A stretch of 64,000 bases of DNA from contig NZ_JAFMPN010000003.1 of NCBI RefSeq assembly GCF_017351175.1, positions 178,947 to 242,946 on the forward strand. Direction: 5' to 3'. Source of the stretch: Desulfovibrio sp. Huiquan2017 (GTDB lineage: Bacteria; Desulfobacterota; Desulfovibrionia; Desulfovibrionales; Desulfovibrionaceae). Made by a program: the position numbers and the translations under genes. How positions within the stretch are numbered: position 1 is the stretch's first letter; the number at the start of each line of letters is the position of its first letter. The notes beneath the pieces are model-generated. The model was given only the letters and a program-made list of their open reading frames with translations. It searched no databases and was not told where the DNA came from. Below, piece by piece: positions 1-8,849 of this stretch.

Positions 1-45
1 TTGTCATGCTGTCCGCCTTGATGTTATTCTACTGATCGCCGACGG

Positions 46-78
46 GGCGCCGGTAATCGTTACCGGCGCCTTTTTTTT
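46..78 (+). terminator. Rho-independent terminator of an upstream gene
   Basis: A perfect 10-bp stem (ggcgccggta at 46-55, complement at 61-70) with a 5-nt loop is followed by eight T. It ends transcription from a rightward gene that lies outside the window. Confidence 0.9.
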
Positions 79-83
79 GGCAA

Positions 84-113
84 TTGAGGACTAAGCTACA
101 CGTAACCTATAGC
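84..113 (+). promoter_or_regulatory. Candidate sigma-70 promoter of nhaB
   Basis: TTGAGG at 84-89 and TATAGC at 108-113 are 18 bp apart. Transcription would start near 119 and leave a leader of about 100 nt before nhaB. The leader holds GC-rich stems (GACGG near 151 with CCGTC near 167). This is inferred from sequence only. Confidence 0.4.
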
Positions 114-218
114 CCGCAAAGGATTTTTTCATCGACACTACGCCTCGGCTAAGACGGACGCACGCCCGTCTCACACAGCCGTCCGGGGCGTTTTCGCCGT
201 ATTGAAGGAGAGAAACGA

Positions 219-1841
219 ATGAAGACACCGTTGTCGAAAACCTTTGTCGAAACATTTCTCGGGAACGCGCCCGGATGGTACAAGCTGACCATCATCGCCT
301 GTCTCGTGCTCAACCCCGTGCTCATGCTCACGGTAGGTCCGTTCGTGGCCGGGTGGGCGCTTATCGCCGAGTTCATTTTCACTCTGGCCATGGCGCTCAA
401 GTGCTACCCGCTACCAGCGGGCGGACTGTTGGCCCTGGAAGCCGTGATCATGGGCATGACCACCCCCGAGACCGTGTACCATGAAGCCTTGAAGAACTTC
501 GAAGTCATTCTGCTTCTGATCTTCATGGTCGCGGGCATCTATTTCATGAAGGACTTCCTCCAGTTCACCTTTACCCGCATCCTGGTGCGCGTGAACTCCA
601 AGAAAATTATCGCCCTGCTCTTCTGTCTGGCCGGAGCCTTCCTGTCCGCCTTCCTCGACGCCCTGACCGTGACCGCCGTCATCATGGCCGTGGCCTACGG
701 GTTTTACAACATCTACCACCGCTTCGTGTCCGGCAAGGGTTCCACCGACAGCCATGACCTGGTGGACGACGGCGCCGTCAAGGACACCAGCCGCGAGGAA
801 CTGCTCCAGTTCCGAGGCTTCCTGCGCAACCTGATGATGCACGGCGCCGTGGGCACCGCGCTCGGCGGCGTCTGCACCCTGGTGGGCGAGCCGCAAAACC
901 TGCTCGTCGGCAGCGAGATGGGCTGGCACTTCGTGCCCTTCTTTCTGCATGCCGCGCCCGTGACCCTGCCGGTCCTCGTGGTCGGCCTGCTGACCTGCCT
1001 GCTGGTCGAACAATTCCATATATTCGGCTACGGCTACCAGCTTCCCGGCAACATCCGCTCCTTCCTGCTGGAAACCGCCGTGCAGATGGAAGAAAAACAG
1101 GGCACCAAGGGCAAGCTCAAGCTGGTCCTCCAGGCCTGTACCGGCATATGGCTGATCCTGGCCCTGGCCTTCCATTTGGCTGCGGTCGGCCTCATCGGCC
1201 TGTCGGTCATCATCCTGCTGACCGCCTTCACCGGCATCACCGAGGAGCACCAACTGGGCCACGCCTTCGAGGAAGCCCTGCCCTTCACCGCCCTGCTGGT
1301 GGTCTTCTTCTCCGTGGTCGCGGTCATCCACTCCCAGGAGCTGTTCACCCCGATCATCGAATTCGTCCTCAGTCTGAAGGGCCAAAACCAGTTGGTGGCC
1401 TACTTCATCGCCAACGGCCTGCTCTCCTCCATCTCGGACAACGTCTTCGTGGCCACGGTCTACATCTCCGAGACCAAGCTGCACTTCATCAACGTGCTGA
1501 ACGCCATTCCCAACATCGGCATGACCGGCCAGGCACTCATGGCAAAGATGACGGACCCCCACCTGGCGCGGGCCGACGTGCTCGCCACGCTTCCGCAGGG
1601 CGCGGCGGCCCTGGTCAAGGAGACCATGGAGCACTTCGACAAGCTGGCCGTGGCCATCAACACCGGGACCAACATTCCGTCCGTGGCCACCCCCAACGGC
1701 CAGGCGGCTTTCCTGTTCCTGCTGACCAGCGCGCTGGCGCCGGTCATCCGCCTCTCCTACGGCAGGATGGTCCTGCTGGCGCTGCCATACACCATCACCA
1801 TGTCCCTGACCGGGCTCATGGCCGTGTACGTTTTCCTTTAG
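219..1841 (+). CDS. nhaB: Na+/H+ antiporter NhaB
   Basis: This is an inner-membrane antiporter that exports Na+ in exchange for H+ and so serves Na+ tolerance and pH homeostasis. The 540-residue product is close to the usual NhaB length (about 510-530) and is hydrophobic throughout, with about a dozen predicted membrane segments. The N-terminus ([20 protein letters not shown]) and the following stretch rich in [18 protein letters not shown] and LLALEA are typical of NhaB, as is the intracellular charged segment around residues 165-205. The start is set by a clear GAAGGAG Shine-Dalgarno at 204-210. The gene stands alone between its own promoter and a strong terminator at 1868, with a roughly 100-nt structured leader that could be regulatory. 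Confidence 0.93.
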   Translation: MKTPLSKTFVETFLGNAPGWYKLTIIACLVLNPVLMLTVGPFVAGWALIAEFIFTLAMALKCYPLPAGGLLALEAVIMGMTTPETVYHEALKNFEVILLLIFMVAGIYFMKDFLQFTFTRILVRVNSKKIIALLFCLAGAFLSAFLDALTVTAVIMAVAYGFYNIYHRFVSGKGSTDSHDLVDDGAVKDTSREELLQFRGFLRNLMMHGAVGTALGGVCTLVGEPQNLLVGSEMGWHFVPFFLHAAPVTLPVLVVGLLTCLLVEQFHIFGYGYQLPGNIRSFLLETAVQMEEKQGTKGKLKLVLQACTGIWLILALAFHLAAVGLIGLSVIILLTAFTGITEEHQLGHAFEEALPFTALLVVFFSVVAVIHSQELFTPIIEFVLSLKGQNQLVAYFIANGLLSSISDNVFVATVYISETKLHFINVLNAIPNIGMTGQALMAKMTDPHLARADVLATLPQGAAALVKETMEHFDKLAVAINTGTNIPSVATPNGQAAFLFLLTSALAPVIRLSYGRMVLLALPYTITMSLTGLMAVYVFL

Positions 1842-1867
1842 AAAGCCGCCCAAAGGGCAACAAGCAA

Positions 1868-1899
1868 GGGCTCCCGAGAGTTACTCGGGAGCCCTTTTT
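1868..1899 (+). terminator. Rho-independent terminator of nhaB
   Basis: A perfect 11-bp stem (gggctcccgag at 1868-1878 with its complement at 1884-1894) has a 5-nt loop and is followed by five T. It separates nhaB from the convergent mgsA. Confidence 0.92.
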
Positions 1900-1932
1900 A
1901 TCGTCTTGATCCCGGCCCTTCGGGCCGACCGG

Positions 1933-2397
1933 CTATTTCAGATTGCGGTCGGCATATTCGAAATAACGCCCCGGCTTGATGCAGAACTCGTGGTCGAAAT
2001 AAGCCGACGAGATCAGGAATTCGGCCGAGGAGCGGTTGCTGGCCGTGGGGATGTTGTAGAGCACGGCCAAGCGCAGGAGCGCCTTGACGTCCACGTCGTG
2101 GGGCTGGGGCTCCATCGGGTCCCAGAAAAAGAAGAGGATATCCACCTTGCCGTCGCTGATCATGGCTCCGAGCTGCTGGTCGCCGCCCAGAGGGCCGGAC
2201 TTGAGGCGCAGGACTCGCTTGGGCTCCGCGCCGGGCATGCCGCCCTCGGCCAGCAGGGATTCCACCAGCCGCCCGGTGGTCCCGGTGGCGATCAGGTTGT
2301 GCGGGAGGAGGGCCTCCCGGTTGCAAGCGATGAAATCGAGCAGTTCGTCCTTGCAGTTGTCGTGGGCGACCACTGCGATATTTTTGATTCTGTCCAT
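1933..2397 (-). CDS. mgsA: Methylglyoxal synthase
   Basis: Converts dihydroxyacetone phosphate to methylglyoxal and phosphate in the cytoplasm, a glycolytic overflow bypass that relieves sugar-phosphate stress. From ATG at 2397 the product is 154 residues, against 152 for the E. coli enzyme. Family motifs are present in order: VAHDNCK near the start, GTTGR for phosphate binding, SGPLGGDQQLGA with the catalytic Asp, and FFWDPM. A longer reading frame begins at 2484, but the 2397 start has a GGAGG site 6 nt upstream and matches the family N-terminus. It is monocistronic and divergent from bfr. Position in the genome gives no further clue to its regulation. Confidence 0.95.
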   Translation of the reverse strand: MDRIKNIAVVAHDNCKDELLDFIACNREALLPHNLIATGTTGRLVESLLAEGGMPGAEPKRVLRLKSGPLGGDQQLGAMISDGKVDILFFFWDPMEPQPHDVDVKALLRLAVLYNIPTASNRSSAEFLISSAYFDHEFCIKPGRYFEYADRNLK

Positions 2398-2658
2398 TGC
2401 GCCTCCGGGCGTCGTCTCGAATTCGGACCGGGTACCCCGCCCCGAAGATATGTCTACCACCCGGAACGGGCCCTCGACAAGCACCCTGAATCGTCGAGGC
2501 AGCCCCGGATTTCACCGACCCGTCTTGACGCGGAACGAATGGATAGTTACGATTCACGCAATCAATCCATGCGCAGGCATGAACGGTTGAGATGATCTAA
2601 CAACCATGCCGCGAGGAGCCCCAAACCGGCCGTCACGGCGCTCAAAGGAGAAGAACCA

Positions 2659-3192
2659 ATGCCCAGCAAGGAAGAACGACGCACGAAGGTCATCGAGGTT
2701 CTGAACACGGCCCGGTCCATGGAGCTCCAGGCCATCCATCTGTATATGAACCAGCATTACAACCTGGACGACATGGACTACGGCGAACTGGCCTCCAACA
2801 TGAAGCTCATCGCCATCGACGAGATGCGCCATGCCGAGCAATTCGCCGAACGGATCAAGGAATTGGGCGGCGAGCCCACGGACAAGAAGTCCAAACCCGT
2901 GCAACGCGGCCAGAAAATCGACGTCATCTACGACTACGACTCCCACGAGGAAGATGACACCATCGACGCCTACAACCAATTCCTGCTGGTCTGTAGAGAG
3001 AACGGGGACTCCATCAGCGAGAAACTGTTCGAGACGATTCTCGACGAGGAACAGGCTCACTACAACTATTTCGACGCCATCAAAGGGCACATCGCCAACC
3101 TGGGCGACGCCTTCCTGTCCCGCATCGCCGGGACCCCCTCCTCCACGGGTCTGGCCGACCAGGGGTTTGTCATCAAGAACCAGGGCGCTTAG
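2659..3192 (+). CDS. bfr: Bacterioferritin
   Basis: Iron-storage and detoxification protein that forms 24-mers, oxidises Fe(II) at a di-iron centre and binds haem between subunits. The 177-residue four-helix bundle carries the ferroxidase ligands E22, E55 and H58 (IDEMRHAE) and E131-x-x-H134 (EEQAH). M56 aligns with Met52 of E. coli Bfr, the axial haem ligand. Desulfovibrio Bfr is known to bind an iron-coproporphyrin rather than haem b, but the sequence alone cannot show which is used here. The AAAGGAG site at 2644-2650 fixes the start. It is monocistronic, with a strong shared terminator downstream. No clear Fur or PerR box was seen in the 260-bp divergent region with mgsA. Confidence 0.92.
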   Translation: MPSKEERRTKVIEVLNTARSMELQAIHLYMNQHYNLDDMDYGELASNMKLIAIDEMRHAEQFAERIKELGGEPTDKKSKPVQRGQKIDVIYDYDSHEEDDTIDAYNQFLLVCRENGDSISEKLFETILDEEQAHYNYFDAIKGHIANLGDAFLSRIAGTPSSTGLADQGFVIKNQGA

Positions 3193-3216
3193 GCCCGCCA
3201 TCCGTCTTCAATAACA

Positions 3217-3250
3217 AAGGCCCGGCCAGTCGAAACTGGCCGGGCCTTTT
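3217..3250. terminator. Bidirectional terminator between bfr and the aldehyde dehydrogenase gene
   Basis: A 14-bp perfect stem (3217-3230 with 3235-3248) has a CGAA tetraloop. T-rich flanks on both strands suit the convergent gene ends on each side. Confidence 0.9.
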
Positions 3251-3270
3251 CCTTTTGCCGTACGCGACGA

Positions 3271-4635
3271 TTAGTCGCAAATAACCGACTTGATGTTCAC
3301 GAACTCGCGGATGCCGAAGTCGGAAAGCTCTCGGCCGAAGCCGGAACGCTTGATGCCGCCGAAGGGCAGGAGCGGGTCGCTGCGAACCTGGCCGTTGACC
3401 ACCACCGAACCAGCCTCGATGCGCCGGGCCAACTCCAGGCCATGCTCGATGTCCCTGGTCCAGACCGAACCGCCCAGGCCGAAGGGGGTGTCGTTGGCCA
3501 TGGCCATGGCCTGTTCCTCGTCCGTGGCCCGGAAGACCAGAGCCACGGGGCCGAAAAGTTCCTCGCGGCAAACCTCGGCGTCAAACGGCGCGTCAACAAT
3601 GATGCTCAGGGGGTAGAAGGCGCCCTCGCCCTCGGGCAGGACACCGCCCTTGACGATCTTGCCGCCCGCGGCCTCGCAGCGCCGCACCTGGTCGTGCAGG
3701 TCCGCGCGCAGGCCGGTGGAGGACATGGGGCCGACCACGGTGTCCTCGGCCATGGGATCACCCATCTTGAGCTTGTCCATCTCCCGGCCCAGGGCTTCGA
3801 CAAAGACGTCGAAGACCTCGTCCATGACGATGAAGCGCTTGGCCGCGATGCAGGTCTGCCCCGCGTTGCCGCAACGGGCGATGGCCGCGACGCCGGCGGC
3901 CTTGTCGATGTCCGCATCCGCCAGGACCACGAACGGATCGCTGCCGCCCAGTTCCATGACGCACTTCTTGAGACGCGCTCCGGCGGCCGCCGCGACCTTG
4001 CTCCCGGCGCCCTCGCTGCCGGTCAGGCTAACGCCGATGATCGAATCGAAGTCCAGGACCGCCTCCACCTGGCGCGCTCCGATAAGCAGGGTGCGGAAGA
4101 CGTTGTCGGGAAAGGCGGATTCGCGGAAGGCGGATTCGATGGCCAGGGCGCACTGAGGCACGTTCGAGGCGTGCTTCAAGACCATGGTGTTTCCGGCCAT
4201 GAGCGCGGGCGCGGCCACGCGCAGGACCTGCCAGAAGGGGAAATTCCAAGGCATGACCGCCAGGACGGTGCCCATGGGAGCGAAGTCCACGAAGGCCTCC
4301 CGTCCGCTGCCGGACACCGGCCGGGAAGCCAGCATGGCCTCGCCGTTTTGGGCGTAAAATTCACACACGCCCGCGCACTTGAGGGCTTCGGTCCGGCCGA
4401 AGCTCACGGGCTTGCCCATTTCCTCGGCCATGAGGGCGGCGAATTCGTCCGCCCGGGCCCGGAGCACCTGGGCCAGGCTGATCAGGCACTCGGCGCGGTG
4501 GGCGAAATCGGTGTTCTTCCAGACGGCATATCCCTCGGCCGTCTCGCGCACGGCGGCGGCGGTCTGTTCGGGGGTAAATTCGTCGAATTGCTTCGTGACC
4601 GTGCCGGTCAAGGGATTGGTGCTCTGCAAAGGCAT
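3271..4635 (-). CDS. NAD(P)+-dependent aldehyde dehydrogenase (succinate-semialdehyde type)
   Basis: Oxidises an aldehyde, most likely succinate semialdehyde, to the acid with NAD(P)+ in the cytoplasm. From ATG at 4635 the product is 454 residues, near E. coli Sad (462). Visible motifs are PWNFP (129-133) for cofactor binding, ELGGSDP with the general base E228, GQTC with catalytic C262, and the C-terminal EELFGPV and PFGG segments. The in-frame extension up to 4824 is rejected because it is low-complexity and lacks a ribosome site, whereas CGGAG lies 7 nt before 4635. The overall pattern fits the SSADH/Sad subgroup, but substrate cannot be read with certainty. No GABA-pathway gene is nearby, so its physiological role is open. 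Confidence 0.85.
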   Translation of the reverse strand: MPLQSTNPLTGTVTKQFDEFTPEQTAAAVRETAEGYAVWKNTDFAHRAECLISLAQVLRARADEFAALMAEEMGKPVSFGRTEALKCAGVCEFYAQNGEAMLASRPVSGSGREAFVDFAPMGTVLAVMPWNFPFWQVLRVAAPALMAGNTMVLKHASNVPQCALAIESAFRESAFPDNVFRTLLIGARQVEAVLDFDSIIGVSLTGSEGAGSKVAAAAGARLKKCVMELGGSDPFVVLADADIDKAAGVAAIARCGNAGQTCIAAKRFIVMDEVFDVFVEALGREMDKLKMGDPMAEDTVVGPMSSTGLRADLHDQVRRCEAAGGKIVKGGVLPEGEGAFYPLSIIVDAPFDAEVCREELFGPVALVFRATDEEQAMAMANDTPFGLGGSVWTRDIEHGLELARRIEAGSVVVNGQVRSDPLLPFGGIKRSGFGRELSDFGIREFVNIKSVICD

Positions 4636-4979
4636 GTTGCTACTCCGAAAATAAGGTTGAAACACTCCGGGACAGGTCGTCCGGAACGCGACAACCGGGT
4701 TCCAGTGATGCGGGATTGCGGCCGGGTTAAATGGCCGGTCCAGGCCAAATTCCGGGCTTATGCCAGAACGCCGGGGTTGTCCAGCATCAAGTCCCCCCGG
4801 GCATGATCGGCCCCGGCCACGCATCGCGGCAAAGAGCCGCCCCGGGCGCCATTAGGGCTGGACAAACCCGACGGATTCGCGGAACCTGGATGCGCCGAGG
4901 CCAGGGGGCGGGAGAATGCCCGCCATGGTCGCACGGGCAGACAACCCCCCGCCGGGGAGAATCACCCAAGGATCACTGC
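4636..4979. other. Divergent intergenic region between aldehyde dehydrogenase and galE
   Basis: About 344 nt of GC-rich sequence must carry both promoters. I see no convincing promoter, operator or RNA structure. Reading frames that run through it are extensions of the flanking genes without ribosome-binding sites. Confidence 0.5.
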
Positions 4980-6011
4980 ATGCGCATCAAAAAGGTATTG
5001 GTTTCCGGAGGCGCCGGCTACATAGGCACCCACACCTGCATCGAGCTGATCGACGCGGGATACGACATAATCTGCGCGGACAACTTCAGCAACAGTTCGC
5101 CTGTGGCCATGAAGCGGGTGGAACAGATCACGGGCGCCCGCATCCCGGTGCACCGCATGGACTTCTGCAAGCTGGACGAGGTCGAAGCCCTGTTCCGCGA
5201 GGAGGCCATCGACGCCGCCATCCACTTCGCCGGGTACAAGGCCGTGGGCGAGTCCGTGGCCAAGCCGCTGATGTATTACGAAAACAACCTCCTCAGCCTG
5301 ATCAACCTGTGCAAGGCCATGGGCCGGAACACGGCCCGAAACATCGTCTTCAGTTCCTCGGCCACGGTCTACGGCCTGTCCGACCGGCTCCCCCTGACCG
5401 AAGAGACTCCTACAGAAGCCTACAGCTCCTATGGCCGCACCAAGCTGTACATCGAGGAAATCCTGAAGGACCTCCACGCGGCCGAACCGGGATGGAACAT
5501 GTCCGTCCTGCGCTATTTCAACCCGGTGGGCGCGCACCCGTCGGGGCTTATCGGCGAAGACCCGGCGGATATCCCCAACAACCTCATGCCGTACATCGCC
5601 CAGGTGGCCGTGGGACGGCTGGAAAAGCTGCGCATCTTCGGCGATGACTACGACACCCCCGACGGTACGGGAGTGCGCGACTTCATCCACGTGGTGGATC
5701 TGGCCCGGGGCCACGTGGCCGCCCTGCGCAAGCTTGAGGAAGAGCCCGGCTACACGGTCCACAACCTGGGCACGGGCAAAGGATGCAGCGTGCTCGAATT
5801 GGTCCACGCCTTCGAACGGGTCAACAACGTGCCCATCCCCTACGAAATCACGGCCCGCCGCCCCGGCGACGTGGCCGCCAACTACGCCTCCACGGACAAG
5901 GCCCGCCGCGAATTGGGCTGGGAGGCGACCCACACCATCGACGACATGGTCCGAGACACCTGGAACTGGCAGTCCAAGAACCCCAACGGCTACCGGGACG
6001 CGACGGAATAA
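4980..6011 (+). CDS. galE: UDP-glucose 4-epimerase
   Basis: Interconverts UDP-glucose and UDP-galactose (Leloir pathway; also supplies UDP-galactose for surface polysaccharide). The 343-residue extended SDR has the NAD-binding GGAGYIGTH motif at residues 10-18, the SSSATVYG segment near 125-132 with the catalytic Ser, and the Tyr-Lys pair Y151/K155 in YGRTK. Length matches E. coli GalE (338). ATG at 4980 is used because the NAD motif must lie at the N-terminus; an AAGGA site is just upstream. The upstream in-frame stretch to 4731 has no homologous character. No gal operon partners are adjacent, so a role in lipopolysaccharide or exopolysaccharide synthesis is as likely as galactose use. Confidence 0.93.
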   Translation: MRIKKVLVSGGAGYIGTHTCIELIDAGYDIICADNFSNSSPVAMKRVEQITGARIPVHRMDFCKLDEVEALFREEAIDAAIHFAGYKAVGESVAKPLMYYENNLLSLINLCKAMGRNTARNIVFSSSATVYGLSDRLPLTEETPTEAYSSYGRTKLYIEEILKDLHAAEPGWNMSVLRYFNPVGAHPSGLIGEDPADIPNNLMPYIAQVAVGRLEKLRIFGDDYDTPDGTGVRDFIHVVDLARGHVAALRKLEEEPGYTVHNLGTGKGCSVLELVHAFERVNNVPIPYEITARRPGDVAANYASTDKARRELGWEATHTIDDMVRDTWNWQSKNPNGYRDATE

Positions 6012-6121
6012 GGGTCCCGCGACGGCGCGCTGCAACGCGCTCTCCTGCCGGGGGACGCCCCCGTGTGATAGCCTTCCGGCGCGACGCCCCGGGAAAGCGG
6101 GCCACGGGCCGCTTGGCGGCG

Positions 6122-7546
6122 TCATTGGCTTTTCAAAGACAGGTTGTGCTTGTTCAGCAACTCGTACAGGCGGGCTCGGGAAAGGCCGGAAAGCTTGCAG
6201 GCCGTGGCGATGGAAGCGCCGCTCAACTGGACCAGCCGCCGCAGGTAGATCTGCTCCATGGCTTCCACGGCATCCTGCCGGGCGGCCTTCATGGTCGGGA
6301 ACCCTTCGGCGGGCACGGACAGGATATGGGGAAGCGGCAACGGGCCTTTTTCCCGGGGCGGAACGCCGCTCCCGTCCATCTCCTGGAACACGCGGCGCAT
6401 GCGCAGTTGCCGGGGGAGATGGTGAAGCCCCAAACTGTGGGAGAAGCGCGCCTTCTGAAGCGCGGCATGAAGAACGTCGGCCAACTGGGCCACGTTGCCG
6501 GGCCAGTCGTAAAGTCCGAGGGTCTCCAGAAACCCGGGCTCCACTTCCTTTTCTTCCATACCGCTCTCCCTGCACAGGATGGGAAGATAATATCGGGCCA
6601 GCAACTCGATGTCGCCGTTTCGTTCGCGCAGGGGCGGCAACTCGATGAGAAAGGACTGAAGCCGGTAATGGAGATCACGGTGAAATTCACCCCGGGCCAC
6701 CAGATCCTCAAGGTTTCGGCTGGAGGCTGCGACCAGCCTGAAATCGCCACGAGACTCCTTGCCGGGAGCAAGCGGACGGGCGGCCCGATCCTCCAGGACC
6801 CGAAACAGGGCCTTCTGGACGTCCAGGTCGAGTTCGCCGATTTCATTCATGAACAAGGTACCGCCGTACGCCAGGTGAACCAAGCCTTTGCGGTCCTGAT
6901 CCGTCCCGGTGGACGCGCCCCCCATACGCCCGAACAACAGGCTCTCGGCCAGAGGTCGGGGGAGATTGGCACAATCCGCCACGATGTAGCGGCCGTTCTT
7001 GCGGTCACTCCTGTTGTGCAGCGCCCGGGCGAAAAGTCTCTTGCCGGTCCCGGGTTCACCGATGATGAGCACGTTGCCCACACCCCCGGCGGAAATGGCC
7101 AGCCGTTCCCGACACAGGTTGAAAGCCGGACTGTCGCCGACAATCCCCTCGTGGTCCGAGGCCTCGGTTTGCCCTCGCCGCGCGGCCCTCTGCCACACCA
7201 GGTCCCGGACAACCTCGCGGATGCGCTCTTCCGGGACAGGCTTGACCAGACAGTGCTTGACCCCAGCGGTGAACGCCTGGGGAATGCGGTCCGAATCCGC
7301 TTTTTCCGCGAGCATGACAAAATCCGCATCCGGCGCCAGTTCGATCAGTCGGGGGAGATCACGCAACCCGCCGCCCCCGCGCAGGGCGGAGGCCAGAAAG
7401 ACGATGTCGAAACGGCTGCCCTCAAGCCGGGTGAAACCTTCCGGCCCGGAATGGGCGCGGCAGCAGTCGTGGCCCATATCGTCGATCGCGGACTTGATGA
7501 CGGCGCACTGAATCGGATCGCCATCAATCACCAGTATCTTTCCCAT
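6122..7546 (-). CDS. Divergent sigma-54-type response regulator with degenerate receiver
   Basis: A 474-residue NtrC-like protein with receiver (1-120), AAA+ (about 134-365) and Fis-type HTH (about 430-470) domains. The HTH ends in LSGLSRARLYELL, much like the regulator at 30960-32390, so they are paralogues. Several key positions are altered. The phosphoacceptor Asp is Ala52 (paralogue D52), the conserved Thr/Ser near residue 80 is Ala, and the sigma-54 contact loop reads GASTGT instead of GAFTGA. The Walker B motif is FMNEIGE rather than FLDEIGE. Walker A (GEPGTGK, 163-169) and receiver K102 remain. It may therefore be phosphorylation-independent, or not an ordinary sigma-54 activator. Start ATG 7546 is preceded by a purine-rich site. 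It is divergent from tpx, and its target genes are unknown. Confidence 0.85.
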   Translation of the reverse strand: MGKILVIDGDPIQCAVIKSAIDDMGHDCCRAHSGPEGFTRLEGSRFDIVFLASALRGGGGLRDLPRLIELAPDADFVMLAEKADSDRIPQAFTAGVKHCLVKPVPEERIREVVRDLVWQRAARRGQTEASDHEGIVGDSPAFNLCRERLAISAGGVGNVLIIGEPGTGKRLFARALHNRSDRKNGRYIVADCANLPRPLAESLLFGRMGGASTGTDQDRKGLVHLAYGGTLFMNEIGELDLDVQKALFRVLEDRAARPLAPGKESRGDFRLVAASSRNLEDLVARGEFHRDLHYRLQSFLIELPPLRERNGDIELLARYYLPILCRESGMEEKEVEPGFLETLGLYDWPGNVAQLADVLHAALQKARFSHSLGLHHLPRQLRMRRVFQEMDGSGVPPREKGPLPLPHILSVPAEGFPTMKAARQDAVEAMEQIYLRRLVQLSGASIATACKLSGLSRARLYELLNKHNLSLKSQ

Positions 7547-7816
7547 GGCAAGTCCCACCCTCCAGCCTTTACCCGCAACGCGGACGGACCGGGATTCAAA
7601 CCGGACAACAGACACGAATCCACCTTCGCTATACGCAAACACTGGTTTTTCTGTCCATAGGGAAAACTCACGTTTCCATTTTCCCCGGAAGCCGACGGAG
7701 CCGCCCCCATCACCGTCCGCCAGGCACGCGGGAACAGGCAACGCGACGCTTCCGGCTGGCGCGGCGGCGCGCAGTCCGCCCGGCAAAACCGAGGGGATAT
7801 CGTCACCAATTACAGG

Positions 7817-7845
7817 TTGATCCTTTACACGCCGCCAAGGATACT
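7817..7845 (+). promoter_or_regulatory. Candidate sigma-70 promoter of tpx
   Basis: TTGATC at 7817-7822 and GATACT at 7840-7845 are 17 bp apart, about 50 nt before the tpx start. It matches four of six consensus bases in each box. Confidence 0.45.
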
Positions 7846-7896
7846 TATTTGAATAGGAACGACCAACCCACATTCATTCGTGAAAGGAGCAATATC

Positions 7897-8415
7897 ATGG
7901 GCGAAAGAACCGGTATTATCACGTTCCAAGGCAATCCGTTGACCTTGATCGGCCCTGAAATCAAAGTCGGCGACACCGCGCCCGACTTCACCGTGACCGC
8001 CAACGACCTCTCCCCCGCCACCCTGTCCGATTTCTCCGGCAAGATGCTGGTCATCGCTTCTGTGCCCTCCCTGGACACCCCGGTTTGCGATATGGAGACC
8101 CGCCGTTTCAACACCGAGGCCTCGTCCCTGGGCGACGGAGTGAAAATCCTGACCGTCAGCATGGATCTGCCCTTTGCCCAGGCCCGCTGGTGCGGCGCGG
8201 CCGGAATCGAAGCCGTGCAGACCCTTTCCGACCATGCCCAGGCTTCCTTCGGCGAGAACTGGGGCACGCTCATCAAGGAGCTGCGCCTGTTGACCCGCGC
8301 CGTCTTTGTAATCGGCAAGGACGGCAAGGTCGCCTATGTCCAATATCTCAAGGAAATCACCGAGGAACCCGACTACGAGGCCGCCCTGAAGGTGGTCCGG
8401 GAGCTGGTCGGCTAA
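7897..8415 (+). CDS. tpx: Thiol peroxidase (Tpx, atypical 2-Cys peroxiredoxin)
   Basis: Reduces H2O2 and organic hydroperoxides using thioredoxin; in Gram-negative bacteria it can be cytoplasmic or periplasmic. The 172-residue product has no signal peptide, so it is cytoplasmic here. The peroxidatic Cys is C64 in SLDTPVCDMETRRF and the resolving Cys is C99 in ARWCGAAG, the spacing typical of Tpx. GDTAPDF and the TLSDFSGK segment are also conserved. The upstream reading-frame start at 7849 is rejected in favour of ATG 7897, which follows AAAGGAG at optimal distance. It is a monocistronic oxidative-stress gene ended by a strong hairpin at 8444. An oxygen-defence role suits an anaerobe. Confidence 0.95.
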   Translation: MGERTGIITFQGNPLTLIGPEIKVGDTAPDFTVTANDLSPATLSDFSGKMLVIASVPSLDTPVCDMETRRFNTEASSLGDGVKILTVSMDLPFAQARWCGAAGIEAVQTLSDHAQASFGENWGTLIKELRLLTRAVFVIGKDGKVAYVQYLKEITEEPDYEAALKVVRELVG

Positions 8416-8443
8416 TCCCGTTCCCACGCGAAACGCAGAAAAC

Positions 8444-8478
8444 AACGGCCCGGAAGGCATCCCCTTCCGGGCCGTTTT
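8444..8478 (+). terminator. Rho-independent terminator of tpx
   Basis: A 13-bp stem (aacggcccggaag at 8444-8456 with its complement at 8464-8476) has a 7-nt loop and TTTT. Confidence 0.9.
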
Positions 8479-8849
8479 GTATCCAACCGACGGCAAAGCA
8501 GGACATCCCCTCCCTTTCCCCGGCTTGACGCTCCAACTGAAACAGGGGGTTGGCATTGCACCCGGCCCGCTGTGGCAATGTCTGCATGCGCACGCATGTT
8601 GCCCAGACGATTCCCGACAGGAAGATGGCCCCCCGACCCGATTCGCCCATACGGACAGGGCTTGCCTTTTGTTTCGCATTTTAATATCAATACATCTTGA
8701 TATACGAATTTAACTGCGATACCAATGGCCGGGCAATCGGTTCCTTCGCGAGCGATAGCCCGATCCGACAAACAAAGCGCGGCATGACGGACGGACCGGA
8801 GGCGGCGCAAAGCCGCTCCGGGACAGAAATCCCGCCACAAGGACAGACC
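8479..8849 (+). other. Long upstream region of metF
   Basis: About 370 nt separate the tpx terminator from metF. It contains an AT-rich inverted repeat at 8684-8703 and a small GC-rich hairpin (ggaggcggc near 8812 with gccgctcc) shortly before metF. No recognisable riboswitch core was found. Confidence 0.45.
8684..8703 (+). promoter_or_regulatory. Candidate operator upstream of metF
   Basis: The inverted repeat ATATCAA (8684-8690) and TTGATAT (8697-8703) is perfect, with a 6-bp spacer, in the only AT-rich patch of the metF upstream region. ArsR-family SahR is known to control methionine-cycle genes in Desulfovibrionales, but I cannot confirm that this is its motif. Confidence 0.4.

Noticed and set aside
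411..1853. Long minus-strand reading frame opposite nhaB (480 aa)
   Set aside because: It is Gln/Gly/His/Asp-rich with no recognisable domain and lies wholly antisense to nhaB; it is a by-product of GC-rich codon bias.
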